Positions 9,010-17,598 of a stretch of DNA of 49,169 nt are shown piece after piece. The stretch is from Planctomycetota bacterium (GTDB lineage Bacteria > Planctomycetota > Phycisphaerae > Sedimentisphaerales > Anaerobacaceae): assembly GCA_019456195.1 (NCBI GenBank), contig VRUK01000033.1:1-49169 (forward strand), in the 5' to 3' direction. The translations under genes and the position numbers were made by a program. Each line of letters starts with the position of its first letter. The stretch's first letter is position 1. The notes under the pieces were generated by a model that made no database searches, was not told the origin of the DNA, and saw nothing but the letters and a program-made list of their open reading frames with translations.

Positions 9010-10428
9010 ATGAAAAAGACAATTTCACTCACATTGGTTTTGGTATTGGCCCTGGCTACGGAGGTTGCGAAAGCAGATTTTACCTTCGGTGAGCCTACGA
9101 ATCTTGGGCCGAACGTTAACAGTAAATTCGAAGAAAATGGGCCAAGCATCTCGACTGATGGTCTTACTCTCTATTTCATTTCAGATCTACCCGGTGGAAC
9201 TGGAGGGCTTGATATATGGATGACCACTCGCTCCAGTACAGATGCTGATTGGGAGCTTGCTGTCAATATTGGGCAGCCACCCAACTCACAATACTCTTAT
9301 TGGGAACCGAGCATCTCTTCGGATGGCCTGACACTCTATTTCTCAGGCGCCCACCCGGGTACCTATGGCACTTCTCTACCCGGCGGCCTTGGTGGTCAAG
9401 GTGACATATGGATGATCACGCGGGAAACGGTTCATGATGATTGGAGCGAGCGAGTGAATATTGGGGCTACAGTCAACAGCCAGCATGCAATACATCCGAG
9501 CATTTCGTTCGATGGACTGTCACTATATTTTCAAACACACCGACCCGGTTCTATAGGAGCCCACTGTGATATTATGGTGGCCACACGAGAGACAACTTTC
9601 GAATCCTTTGGAGCACCCGTATTTGTGGAAAACGTCAATTCCAGCACCGGCGACTGGACACCAGATATATCAAATGATGGACGTATACTTTTTTTCTCCC
9701 GCATAGTAGTTGCTGGTAGTGTAACGGATATATGGGCCGCGACAAGGAAAACAAAAGGAGGCGACTTTGGTGAACTGACAAAACTTCCACCCCAGGTTAA
9801 TGTTCCATCTCGTCTTAACTTTAGCCCTAACTCTTCGGCTGATGGTTCGACACTCTACTTTGTGTCTAATCGGCCCGGGGGGCTTGGTGGTAACGACTTA
9901 TGGCAGGTGTCAATCGAGCCGGTTGTTGACCTCAACGGCGATGGAATTGTTGATGGAGCAGACTTGAGTATCATAGCCGACCACTGGGGAATGGATGATT
10001 CTTTATGTGACATTGGTCCGATGCCCTGGGGTGACGGCATTGTAGATGTCCATGATTTGAAAGTACTTGTCGACTATTTACTGTCAATTGAAACTGAAGA
10101 AATCAATGTAAATATAGAAGACGAAGGGGGTCAGGTTGAACTTGAGCAGGGCCAGATTCTTGTCGTTACACTGGAATCAAATCCCACTACCGGGTATAGT
10201 TGGGAACAGGCTGAGAACCAGGAGCCTATCTTAGAGCAAATGGGACAACCAGAATTCAAGCAATCTCTGACAGGTGGACGACCTGTTGCAGGCGGCAGCG
10301 GCTGGGAAATCTTCCGTTTCAAGGCAGTAAGTGCAGGGCAGATGACTCTTCAACTGGTCTATCACAGAGCCTGGGAAGAAGGTGTGGAGCCTGTTAATAC
10401 TTTTTCCCTTAATGTGGTAATACACTAA
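9010..10428 (+). CDS. Secreted PD40 beta-propeller / dockerin / chagasin-like (I42) inhibitor fusion
   Basis: Exported 472-aa protein with a Sec signal peptide (residues 1-23, ending AKA). Residues about 25-300 hold repeated PD40/TolB-type blades, seen as recurring SxDGLTLYF and DIWM motifs and a last blade NRPGGLGGNDLW. Residues about 305-358 form a dockerin type I domain with two Asp-rich calcium loops (DLNGDGIVDGADL and WGDGIVDVHDL). Residues about 365-472 match the chagasin/I42 cysteine-protease inhibitor fold: the NPTTGYSW loop, a GG-containing loop before WEIFRFKA, and YHRAWE in place of the RPW loop. A protease-inhibiting role is inferred from these three loops. The start codon has only a weak Shine-Dalgarno sequence. 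Confidence 0.85.
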   Translation: MKKTISLTLVLVLALATEVAKADFTFGEPTNLGPNVNSKFEENGPSISTDGLTLYFISDLPGGTGGLDIWMTTRSSTDADWELAVNIGQPPNSQYSYWEPSISSDGLTLYFSGAHPGTYGTSLPGGLGGQGDIWMITRETVHDDWSERVNIGATVNSQHAIHPSISFDGLSLYFQTHRPGSIGAHCDIMVATRETTFESFGAPVFVENVNSSTGDWTPDISNDGRILFFSRIVVAGSVTDIWAATRKTKGGDFGELTKLPPQVNVPSRLNFSPNSSADGSTLYFVSNRPGGLGGNDLWQVSIEPVVDLNGDGIVDGADLSIIADHWGMDDSLCDIGPMPWGDGIVDVHDLKVLVDYLLSIETEEINVNIEDEGGQVELEQGQILVVTLESNPTTGYSWEQAENQEPILEQMGQPEFKQSLTGGRPVAGGSGWEIFRFKAVSAGQMTLQLVYHRAWEEGVEPVNTFSLNVVIH

Positions 10429-10493
10429 TCTTGAAGGGGAATAATTAAACAGTTGAACTCAATGATCGGAAACGGCATTAGGTTTGTATAACT

Positions 10494-12098
10494 CTACCGC
10501 AATTTTCTTTTGATGGCATTGATTTGGTCTTTGGAAACCTCCACCCCCAGCTCCTCGGCTATTTTAATATGTTTCCAGGCCAAATCGTACTTCTTCAAAT
10601 TATAAAATCCGAAAGCCAGTCCGTAATGCGCATCACCGATCTCCGGATCAATCTCGACCGCTGTTAAATATGCAGCTACTCCCTGCTTATAATTTTCACT
10701 ATTGGAATAAGCCGCACCGAGATTATAATGAATCATAGCCTCACCGGGCTGTATCAGGACTGCCTTTTTATACTGCTCGATAGCCATGATGTATTTCTTC
10801 TGTCCGAAATAAGCATTTCCAAGATTTACACGAGCAGCCAACATATCAGGCTGAACCGCCAGGGCCCTCTTGTATCCCCAGATTTCCTCATCAACAACAT
10901 TCAGCTTGTTATAACAAACTCCCAGACCGTAATATGCCTCGGCCAGCTGTGAATTAATCTTTATGGCTTTGTTGTATTCGGATATCGCCTGATTATAATT
11001 GCCCATCTGCTGGAAAACATTTCCTAACTGGCTGTAACATTCAGCATTCTTCGGCTTCAAAGCCATCGCCTGTCTCAGTTGCATTATCGCCTGCTGAAAT
11101 CTCTCCTGTTTGCAGTACACTATCGCAAGATTTTTATATGCATCTGTGAAATCTGGGTCCAGCCTGAGCGACTGGTGATACTCGTTAACCGCATAGTTCA
11201 GCCAGTCTTGTTGAACGTATGCATTTCCCATGTTATTGTGTGTCTTGGCATCGTTAGGATTGATTCTCAGTGCCTCCCGGTATTGGTTGATCGCATCAGT
11301 CATCTGCCCCTTCGCCAGATAGATATTACCTAAATTCGCTCGGGATTCTGACAACGTCGGATTTGTCTCGACCGCTCTTTCGAGCGCCAGCAGGGCCGAA
11401 TCCAGATTGCCTACTGCGTTGTAGCTGTTCCCAAGATTATTAAAGAAACAACCCAACGTCTGAATCTTATTCAGATTTTTCATATAGATGATGTTGCTGC
11501 CTCGCGGCACTTTAAATTTATTTATATAATGTTCATCAGGTGCACTGCCGCCTTTGCTTGTCGTTTCAATATTAAATCGCATTTGATTGTCGTCGTACCT
11601 GACAAAAAAGTGCCCCGGCACAACCACCCCGTAAAGGGGAAGCCCAAGCCGCTCGCCTAATGATAAATAAAGAATGGACAAACTCAGGCAATACCCGGCT
11701 TTTTTATCCAAAACAGTATGTAAAAACAAATCGTGAGGGTCACTTGCCTCTGAAATCGATTTGAATCCCAGCTCGCTGAACAAATACTCGTTTATCACAG
11801 GAATTGCTCGATAGTCCGCCTTCAGCCTTCTGCGTCTGAGCCTATCGCGAATCTCCAGAGCCATATCATCGAGCGTTTCAAGGTATCTTCTGCCATATAC
11901 CATATCGCTCCAGTGCTCAGAAACAATTAAAGCAGCGGTTGCTAAATCTACTTCGTCTTCCCTTAGTCGAAGGACTTGCTCAATCGACTTTGCGTATAGA
12001 CCCGACTTTTTATCATTCGACAAAGGCTCGTGCCGGCGTGCAAACACCATCGGCGAAAAAATTAAAATACAAATTATTGCCGCGTAAATCTTCTTCAT
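10494..12098 (-). CDS. Exported transglutaminase-like (SirB1-type) protein with nine TPR repeats
   Basis: From ATG 12098 (AGGGAAA upstream) the protein has 534 aa and a signal peptide ending in VFA near residue 20. Residues about 100-200 carry a transglutaminase-like core of the SirB1 type: Cys137 in AGYCLSLS, His163 in PGHFFVRYD and NIE at 176-178. Nine consecutive 34-residue TPR units run from about residue 212 to 520. The core is probably structural or a papain-like hydrolase, and the TPRs a protein-binding scaffold; the partner is unknown. A TTG eight codons upstream is an unlikely alternative start. It converges with the chagasin fusion gene. Confidence 0.85.
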   Translation of the reverse strand: MKKIYAAIICILIFSPMVFARRHEPLSNDKKSGLYAKSIEQVLRLREDEVDLATAALIVSEHWSDMVYGRRYLETLDDMALEIRDRLRRRRLKADYRAIPVINEYLFSELGFKSISEASDPHDLFLHTVLDKKAGYCLSLSILYLSLGERLGLPLYGVVVPGHFFVRYDDNQMRFNIETTSKGGSAPDEHYINKFKVPRGSNIIYMKNLNKIQTLGCFFNNLGNSYNAVGNLDSALLALERAVETNPTLSESRANLGNIYLAKGQMTDAINQYREALRINPNDAKTHNNMGNAYVQQDWLNYAVNEYHQSLRLDPDFTDAYKNLAIVYCKQERFQQAIMQLRQAMALKPKNAECYSQLGNVFQQMGNYNQAISEYNKAIKINSQLAEAYYGLGVCYNKLNVVDEEIWGYKRALAVQPDMLAARVNLGNAYFGQKKYIMAIEQYKKAVLIQPGEAMIHYNLGAAYSNSENYKQGVAAYLTAVEIDPEIGDAHYGLAFGFYNLKKYDLAWKHIKIAEELGVEVSKDQINAIKRKLR

Positions 12099-12254
12099 CT
12101 GTTGTTTCCCTGGCTGTAGCAATGTTTTATGTTGTGCAAACCCACCTTACTTCCAAACGTATCCCTAATGTTAAGTATTTACCTCAACACATCTTATCGT
12201 CATATAAAACCATGTTGTTTCATGTTTTCCGTAATTATTATACTGAAAAACTGG

Positions 12255-12283
12255 TTACTTTGTGCAAATATCTATTGTATAAT
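12255..12283 (+). promoter_or_regulatory. Possible promoter of the second DUF1080 lipoprotein
   Basis: A perfect -10 TATAAT (12278-12283) with a poor -35 (TTACTT, 12255-12260) at 17 bases lies 52 bases before the ATG at 12336. The weak -35 keeps confidence low. Confidence 0.4.
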
Positions 12284-12335
12284 CCGTTTTTTAAGTAATT
12301 TTACCCAACGCATTTTTCATAAAAGGAGAAATACT

Positions 12336-13079
12336 ATGGATAACAAACATCCTATCATCAGCAATGACTTACTTCATCATACCTATGTTATAAGACCCAT
12401 CTCACTGTCAAAACTGTTTTGTACTATACTTCTGCTTCTTGCCGTCACTTTGGGGGCATGTCGCCGCAAAACCACATCGACCCCAACCTCGCCCAACGAA
12501 CCCAATGCCTCGGAAGGGATAATAAAAGCGGAAATGAGTCTTTTCGATGGAAAGTCACTCGGACAGTGGGCAATTACCGATTTCGGTGGCCAGGGCAAAG
12601 TTTATGTCAAAGACGGCGCAATTTATATGGAAATGGGCAACGATATGACTGGCATTAACTGGAAAGGCCCGTTGATTCGAATGAACTACGAAATTACCCT
12701 TGAAGCTATGCGCATCAGCGGAAGCGACTTTTTCTGTGGACTGACATTTCCCGTTGCCGAAAATCCGTGCTCATTAATTCTTGGCGGCTGGGGAGGCGGT
12801 CTCTGCGGCCTCTCTAATATCGATTACTATGACGCCGCCAACAACGAGACAACAACTTTTACTTCGTTTGAGGACAACAAATGGTATCGCGTCCGCTTGC
12901 GCGTCACCCCTGACAGGATTGAAGCCTGGCTCGATGATGAAGAGATTGTAAACATCGAAATAACCGGCCGAAAAATCGATATCCGGGCGGAAGTGGACCT
13001 CTCTCAACCACTCGGCATTGCAACCTGGCAAACAGGCGGAGCTGTCCGCAACATAAAAATCAAACCAATTCAAAATTGA
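12336..13079 (+). CDS. DUF1080-family lipoprotein
   Basis: A 247-aa protein from ATG 12336, which follows AAAGGAG by 7 bases; longer upstream reading has no such site. A hydrophobic segment at about residues 24-41 ends in a lipobox (LGAC), then comes a Thr/Pro/Asn-rich linker. The folded part opens with MSLFDGKSLGQWAI and ends with the RNIKIKP strand, the pattern of DUF1080/laminin-like jelly rolls. A sugar or keto-glycoside substrate is likely but unknown. It is monocistronic and converges with the MATE gene. Confidence 0.85.
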   Translation: MDNKHPIISNDLLHHTYVIRPISLSKLFCTILLLLAVTLGACRRKTTSTPTSPNEPNASEGIIKAEMSLFDGKSLGQWAITDFGGQGKVYVKDGAIYMEMGNDMTGINWKGPLIRMNYEITLEAMRISGSDFFCGLTFPVAENPCSLILGGWGGGLCGLSNIDYYDAANNETTTFTSFEDNKWYRVRLRVTPDRIEAWLDDEEIVNIEITGRKIDIRAEVDLSQPLGIATWQTGGAVRNIKIKPIQN

Positions 13080-13112
13080 TTTAATAGATAACGTGAAACG
13101 ATATACATCATG

Positions 13113-14540
13113 CTATTCAACTGCCGCTCCGTTTTGAATCGGCACGCTGGGGCCGCGGCGCTTGAATAAATCTATATTCATCCACTTTTTGCTCTTAAAT
13201 CTCCAGCGGTTGGCTAATCCCACCGCAATAATGCTGACCGTAGCAGCCGACCACGGCCCCAAAGCGCCAAGCGATGGGAAAAACCTCGCTATGAGCCAGC
13301 CGCCAAGTCCTAATATTAATACCGCCCCGACCGCCGAAATTATTGCCAGCCAAACCGTATCACCCGCACCTCGCAGCGAGCCGCTGTAAATAGAACGTGC
13401 CGCATGAAAGGCCTGGTATATGGCGGCAAAAATAAGAATTCTAACACCCACATCAACCACTTTATCATCGGATGACCAAAAAGCCATCAGGGGATTCCTG
13501 AATACGAAAAAGCAAATTCCCACAAGCCCCATATAAATCATCGCAACCTTCAAACATACCCTGGTCTGCTTAATCGCTATGTCTTTTCTGCCCTGGCCTA
13601 TCGTTTTACCAACCGCCGCCGTCAGTGCCGTACCCATCCCAACAACCGGCATAATCGAAAGAGAGGTATATGAAAGCACGGCGCTTGTCGCCGCCAGCGC
13701 TTCGGTACCGAATTTTCCGACCAGTCCGAACAATATAACGCCCCAGAATGCCACATTAACCATCAGGCCGAAGCCGGCCGGTAGTCCCACCTTCAGCAAA
13801 TCATACATTTTACCAAAATCAATATTTAAAGTTCTTCTGGACTTATAGGTTGCGTTTATATTGCCGCCTAAAAACACGGAAATATTTATAACAGCCCCGA
13901 TACCTATGCCTATAAATGTCCCCCAGCCCGCACCCGCAATACCCATCCTGGGAAAACCGAACTTACCGAAAATCAAAACGTAGTTGGCCGCCACATTGAC
14001 CACCTGCCCGCATAACGATGCACACATCGTAATAATAGGCCGATGGATACCCATAAAGAACTGCCCGCTCGACCAGTTAATCACGGCCATGATCTGAGCA
14101 TAAAGCATAATACGAAGATATGTCACTTCCATCCCGACCACAGCCGGAGGGTGTCCCATCGCTTTGAATATCCACGGCGCCGTCGGCCACATAATCGCCA
14201 CAACAGCCGTAAAAAAAACAAGCCCCATATATACAGACTGCCAGAAATAATTCGAACAGTCCTTTTTGTCGCCTCTGCCGAGACTTTGGCTTACGAACGT
14301 ATTAAGGCTTGTTATCGCGCCTATGGCAAAACCACCCGGAAGAAAGCTCACATATCCGGCCGGCAAAATCGCCGCCAGAGCATCTGTGCCGAGACGCGAA
14401 ACCATAAACCTGTCAACGAACTGCATAACGGTAAACGATATGGTAGCTATCACCATCGGCGCAGATAGCTTCAGCATATATCTTAGTGTTGTCGGGTCTT
14501 CACTGTCACTGGGTGAAAGTAGAGTTGATTCGTCCGTCAT
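13113..14540 (-). CDS. MATE-family multidrug/solute exporter
   Basis: Inner-membrane antiporter of about 475 aa with roughly 12 hydrophobic segments. The N-terminal PTTLRYMLKLSAPMVIA and FVDRFMVSRLG elements and the repeated GAGWGT and GMGTALTAAVGKTIGQ segments are typical of MATE transporters. I placed the start at ATG 14540; a TTG at 14561 would overlap the DUF167 gene's stop but its AGGA is too close. Both readings leave the transport core unchanged. The substrate is unknown. Confidence 0.9.
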   Translation of the reverse strand: MTDESTLLSPSDSEDPTTLRYMLKLSAPMVIATISFTVMQFVDRFMVSRLGTDALAAILPAGYVSFLPGGFAIGAITSLNTFVSQSLGRGDKKDCSNYFWQSVYMGLVFFTAVVAIMWPTAPWIFKAMGHPPAVVGMEVTYLRIMLYAQIMAVINWSSGQFFMGIHRPIITMCASLCGQVVNVAANYVLIFGKFGFPRMGIAGAGWGTFIGIGIGAVINISVFLGGNINATYKSRRTLNIDFGKMYDLLKVGLPAGFGLMVNVAFWGVILFGLVGKFGTEALAATSAVLSYTSLSIMPVVGMGTALTAAVGKTIGQGRKDIAIKQTRVCLKVAMIYMGLVGICFFVFRNPLMAFWSSDDKVVDVGVRILIFAAIYQAFHAARSIYSGSLRGAGDTVWLAIISAVGAVLILGLGGWLIARFFPSLGALGPWSAATVSIIAVGLANRWRFKSKKWMNIDLFKRRGPSVPIQNGAAVE

Positions 14541-14554
14541 TTCAAGGCTTTGCT

Positions 14555-14869
14555 TTAACAAAAGTCCTGTTTATTCAAACCTAATTTTTCCATCAGCGTA
14601 TCGGCTGAAATGTCCAAAACCTGCACGTGTTTGACCGGGCTTGTTTGACCGGAGATTATACTAATCGCATTTCTTTTTACATCGAGTTGTTTGGCCAGAA
14701 ACTTTAAAAGGCATTTATTGGCTTTTCCTTTTTCCGGCGCCGCGGAAACCTTGACCTTCACCATCCCGTCAAGCAGCCCGCAAAATCGCGTCGGCCCGCT
14801 GCTGCCGGGCACAATCTTGGCTGTAAAGACAACACCGCCATCAACTTCTTGAATCGCAGGATTAGCCAT
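14555..14869 (-). CDS. DUF167 (YggU-family) protein
   Basis: A 104-aa cytoplasmic protein of the DUF167/YggU family, recognised by KIVPGSSGPTR, then VKVKVSAAPEKGKANKCLL (the conserved AxPxxGxAN block) and a C-terminal SGxxSPxKxV. Function in bacteria is unknown. It lies just upstream of the MATE gene on the same strand, so they are probably co-transcribed. No clear ribosome-binding site is seen. Confidence 0.88.
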   Translation of the reverse strand: MANPAIQEVDGGVVFTAKIVPGSSGPTRFCGLLDGMVKVKVSAAPEKGKANKCLLKFLAKQLDVKRNAISIISGQTSPVKHVQVLDISADTLMEKLGLNKQDFC

Positions 14870-14939
14870 TTCAATAATCGGACAGATCTTCGCCTATAAA
14901 AAGCGAATGTATCCATTTTACACGGAGTTAATTTCCGAA

Positions 14940-15242
14940 TCACTCAATGTTTTCCCGAAGGTTTGCGCCAATCGCCTGTTGCACATACTTTTCAACCTGC
15001 TCTGCAAGCTCATTCAGCGAGGCAAGTTGAAAATCTTCGTAATGGCCCCCGATAAGCTCGCCGTCCAGCGCCCTCTTGTAGATTCTGACACGTATAACAG
15101 GAGGGTCATCGCCTGATTTGCTGAAATCACTGTCTTTATGCTCGGTAAGCTCGACGCGCCAGTCCTCGCTTATGAAAACAAGACACTTGCCGGTAAAAAC
15201 CGCCGTCGGAAAATAATCACACAATAGCTTAAGTGTTTCCAT
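14940..15242 (-). CDS. Hypothetical protein, 100 aa
   Basis: I do not recognise a family. The protein is soluble and acidic with no signal peptide or membrane segment. Sequence suggests beta strands in the first two thirds (VFTGKCLVFISEDWRVEL, VIRVRIYKR) and a C-terminal helix (LNELAEQVEKYVQQAI). It precedes DUF167 and MATE on the same strand with a 70-base gap. The ribosome-binding site is weak. Confidence 0.6.
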   Translation of the reverse strand: METLKLLCDYFPTAVFTGKCLVFISEDWRVELTEHKDSDFSKSGDDPPVIRVRIYKRALDGELIGGHYEDFQLASLNELAEQVEKYVQQAIGANLRENIE

Positions 15243-15654
15243 CTGTAATGTATTGATCTCTTCTAAAAAATATAATCCTGATTTATACGCACTTCTAATT
15301 AACGTATATTACCAAAGATAATGCCAAATGCACTATTTTATTTATTGAATTGGTAGATAATGAGCTGTCCGGACAGTTGTAGGCGTCAAATCATGGAAAT
15401 GTGATCATTTAGAGGTGAACCGTTTGCGACTGCACCGGGCCTCATGAGCTATCCTACCACAACCATATAGAGAGGTTCGAGTTGATCCGGCAGTGATGGA
15501 ACTTTGCTCGCCAAACTAAAAACTTTAGAGCTTTCAATATTCTCCAATATTAGCTATAGGAAATTCCCCCATACATACAAGTCCGGATTTTCCATATTAA
15601 GATGGCGCATTTGATATTGATTTGATAGTATAGAGCTTATCGAATGGATTTGAT

Positions 15655-15765
15655 TAACTTTTGGCCATAATTAAAGGGAATACCCAACAGGTGGAGCGAG
15701 TACACCAGCGGAATTCACTGAAACAGATTATCCTTGATATGGACAGTTCTGTCAGCCCGGTCAAA
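15655..15765 (+). pseudogene. Scrap of an IS1380-type DDE transposase
   Basis: One frame reads RVHQRNSLKQIILDMDSSVS, matching the conserved block around the first catalytic Asp of IS1380-family transposases (usual form RVHxRxPPKxIILDMDSSxSP). The expected continuation (a Gly-Gln-Glu-Gly block) is missing, a stop lies just upstream, and no inverted ends were found. The matched part covers only about 25-35 codons. Assigned from memory of the family. Confidence 0.45.
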
Positions 15766-15981
15766 GAAATGATGATCAGCTGCCAAATTCTTATTTTTGC
15801 GATTATTGTGGCTGAAATATCCTCGAAATGAAGTCGAAAATCTTGACTTTCCGAGATAGGTTTGATATTATATATGGAAGTTATGCTTAGCGGCGTAGCT
15901 ATGCCTTTAATATGGGAAATGTCAGATTATTATCCGTAGAGTGTGCCTCTTCGAATTTCGGTTGTAAATAGAGTAAATAAA

Positions 15982-16070
15982 TACGGGTTTACACCTGTAG
16001 CATTTTCCGGTACAGGCTACGCCTGTCCGACTTCGTCGGATACTTCCATCTACGGGTTAACACCCGTAGA
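15982..16070 (+). repeat. Run of four consecutive hairpins in the leader of the CxxCH-dockerin-LamG gene
   Basis: Four inverted repeats follow one another: TACGGGT/ACCTGTA (15982-15999), ACAGGC/GCCTGT (16012-16026), TCCGAC/GTCGGA (16026-16040) and TCTACGGGT/ACCCGTAGA (16049-16070, perfect 9-bp stem, 4-base loop). The first and last share the TACGGGT core. They end 35 bases before the next start codon. No T run follows, so they are not a simple terminator; a palindromic-unit repeat or a folded 5' leader is possible. Confidence 0.7.
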
Positions 16071-16104
16071 ATTACGAAGGTAGATTAAAGTTAGGAGAAG
16101 AGTT

Positions 16105-17505
16105 ATGAAATTACGAACAGCATCGGTCATTTTAATTGTAAATCTTCTCAGCATTGTCATGGCTGGTACAGTCCAGGGCAGGCCGAGTTTTGCAACCACC
16201 CGTAACAACAATTGCTTTGAGTGCCACACGTCAATGGTCACAGGAAGAATGGAAGTAACAGCCGAGGATTCACTCACGAATCTGGGAACTCAGCTCGATG
16301 GCAACGTTCGCGGTCCCCTCAAAACTTTCAAGGTGGCCCCCGGCCAGGTCGTTACCCTTTCGGTCCGCGTGCTCGACGGCAACAACAGGTTTGCCGTCCA
16401 GATAAAGGACTTTGAAAAACCAGCTCAGCGAAACAACGCAAGTAACCTGCTCATCTGGAGCCCGGCCAACGACGCCGACAATATCTGGACTCGCCAGCAA
16501 GTGAGCAACCCGCCTTACTTTACAAAGAACCTCAGCCCCAATAACGGCATATCGGGTTCTCTCAGCCCAATCACTTATACTTTCGACCTTTTGATCGAAT
16601 CCGGCACACCAGTCGATATTTACGAGCTCGTATTTGCCGTCCCGGGCATTAGAGGTGGAGCAAGGGTGTACCAGGAAGAACATTTCTACATCGAAGTCCT
16701 CAGCCCGTTTGATCTGAACCGCGATGGAATTGTCGATAGTGCGGACATAAGCTTGATGGTTGACCACTGGCACACGGACGAGCCGTTATATGATATTGCC
16801 CCGGAACCTTTTGGAGACGGTATAGTAGATGTCCAGGACCTGATTGTCCTTTCTGAGCACTTGTTTGAGGACTATCGCATGGTCGCACACTGGAAACTTG
16901 ACGAGTCAGAAGGCGCCATCGCTCAGGACAGCGTCAGAGACAAAGACGGAACTCTCAATGGTGAGCCGATCTGGCAACCGGCCGACGATAAGATAGCTGG
17001 GGCATTGCAATTCGATGGTATCAATGACTATATCAGTACCGACTTTACATTGAATCCTGTGGATGGACCGTTTAGTGTATTTGCCTGGATCAAAGGAGGT
17101 GCGTCAGGGCAGGTGATTGTATCTCAAACGGATGTTACTGTTGGCCGCAGCACTATACTGGGAAGCACATGGCTTGGCACAGACCCATCAAACGGCAAAC
17201 TCATCACCACGTTGATGGAGCTTCCGCACGGTCCACTGGAATCGGAATTCGTCGTCACTGATGGTCAGTGGCACCACGTTGGCCTTGTATACGATCTTGA
17301 TGGGTTGCAGCGACACTTGTATGTTGATGGAGTTGAGGTTGCCGGGGATACCGACATGGTGGGCCCTGTAGCTTCAGATGGAGGTCTTTACTTTGGTGTC
17401 GGAAAGAATCTGGACGTGGGTAGTTTCTTCTCCGGCCTCATTGATGATATTCGCATTTACCCATTGGCATTGAACGCAGAGGAAATCCAGGCCCTGGTAC
17501 GTTAG
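16105..17505 (+). CDS. Secreted CxxCH (choice-of-anchor V/Reeler-like) / dockerin / LamG protein
   Basis: Exported 466-aa protein; ATG 16105 has TAGGAGA upstream. A signal peptide (about 1-25) is followed by one CFECH motif at residues 37-41, able to bind a single c-type heme or serve as the Cys pair of a Reeler/choice-of-anchor V type beta domain that runs to about residue 198. Residues about 202-255 are a dockerin domain with two Asp-rich loops (DLNRDGIVDSADI and FGDGIVDVQDL). Residues about 258-466 form a LamG/concanavalin-like domain (VAHWKLDESEG, LQFDGINDYI, GLIDDIRIYPLALNAEEI). The job is probably carbohydrate or surface binding; heme loading is unproven. Confidence 0.85.
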   Translation: MKLRTASVILIVNLLSIVMAGTVQGRPSFATTRNNNCFECHTSMVTGRMEVTAEDSLTNLGTQLDGNVRGPLKTFKVAPGQVVTLSVRVLDGNNRFAVQIKDFEKPAQRNNASNLLIWSPANDADNIWTRQQVSNPPYFTKNLSPNNGISGSLSPITYTFDLLIESGTPVDIYELVFAVPGIRGGARVYQEEHFYIEVLSPFDLNRDGIVDSADISLMVDHWHTDEPLYDIAPEPFGDGIVDVQDLIVLSEHLFEDYRMVAHWKLDESEGAIAQDSVRDKDGTLNGEPIWQPADDKIAGALQFDGINDYISTDFTLNPVDGPFSVFAWIKGGASGQVIVSQTDVTVGRSTILGSTWLGTDPSNGKLITTLMELPHGPLESEFVVTDGQWHHVGLVYDLDGLQRHLYVDGVEVAGDTDMVGPVASDGGLYFGVGKNLDVGSFFSGLIDDIRIYPLALNAEEIQALVR

Positions 17506-17538
17506 GAAATCTTATGAGACAAAATGTTCAAAATAATT

Positions 17539-17577
17539 AAAAGAGATGACAGCTTGAGACACTATCAGCTCTTTTTT
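17539..17577 (+). terminator. Likely rho-independent terminator
   Basis: AAAGAGATGACAG pairs imperfectly with CTATCAGCTCTTT (two mismatches) and is followed by a T run, 34 bases after the LamG gene stop. Convergent with the DUF1080-TIM gene. Confidence 0.6.
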
Positions 17578-17598
17578 ATCTGTGGTACCAGGTACCGG

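Larger units (their letters stand above)
15243..16104 (+). other. Gene-free 860-bp stretch with degraded mobile DNA and hairpins
   Basis: No intact gene is visible on either strand. The stretch holds a transposase scrap near 15655-15765, a short palindrome CTGTCCGGACAG near 15375, and a run of four hairpins at 15982-16070 in the leader of the next gene. The rest has many stops in all frames and shows nothing I can name. Confidence 0.6.

Noticed and set aside
15352..15470. TGGTAGAT...ATCCTACCA pairing resembling a tRNA or structured RNA
   Set aside because: The pairing is broken by bulges, there is no D, anticodon or T-loop layout, and the region looks degraded.
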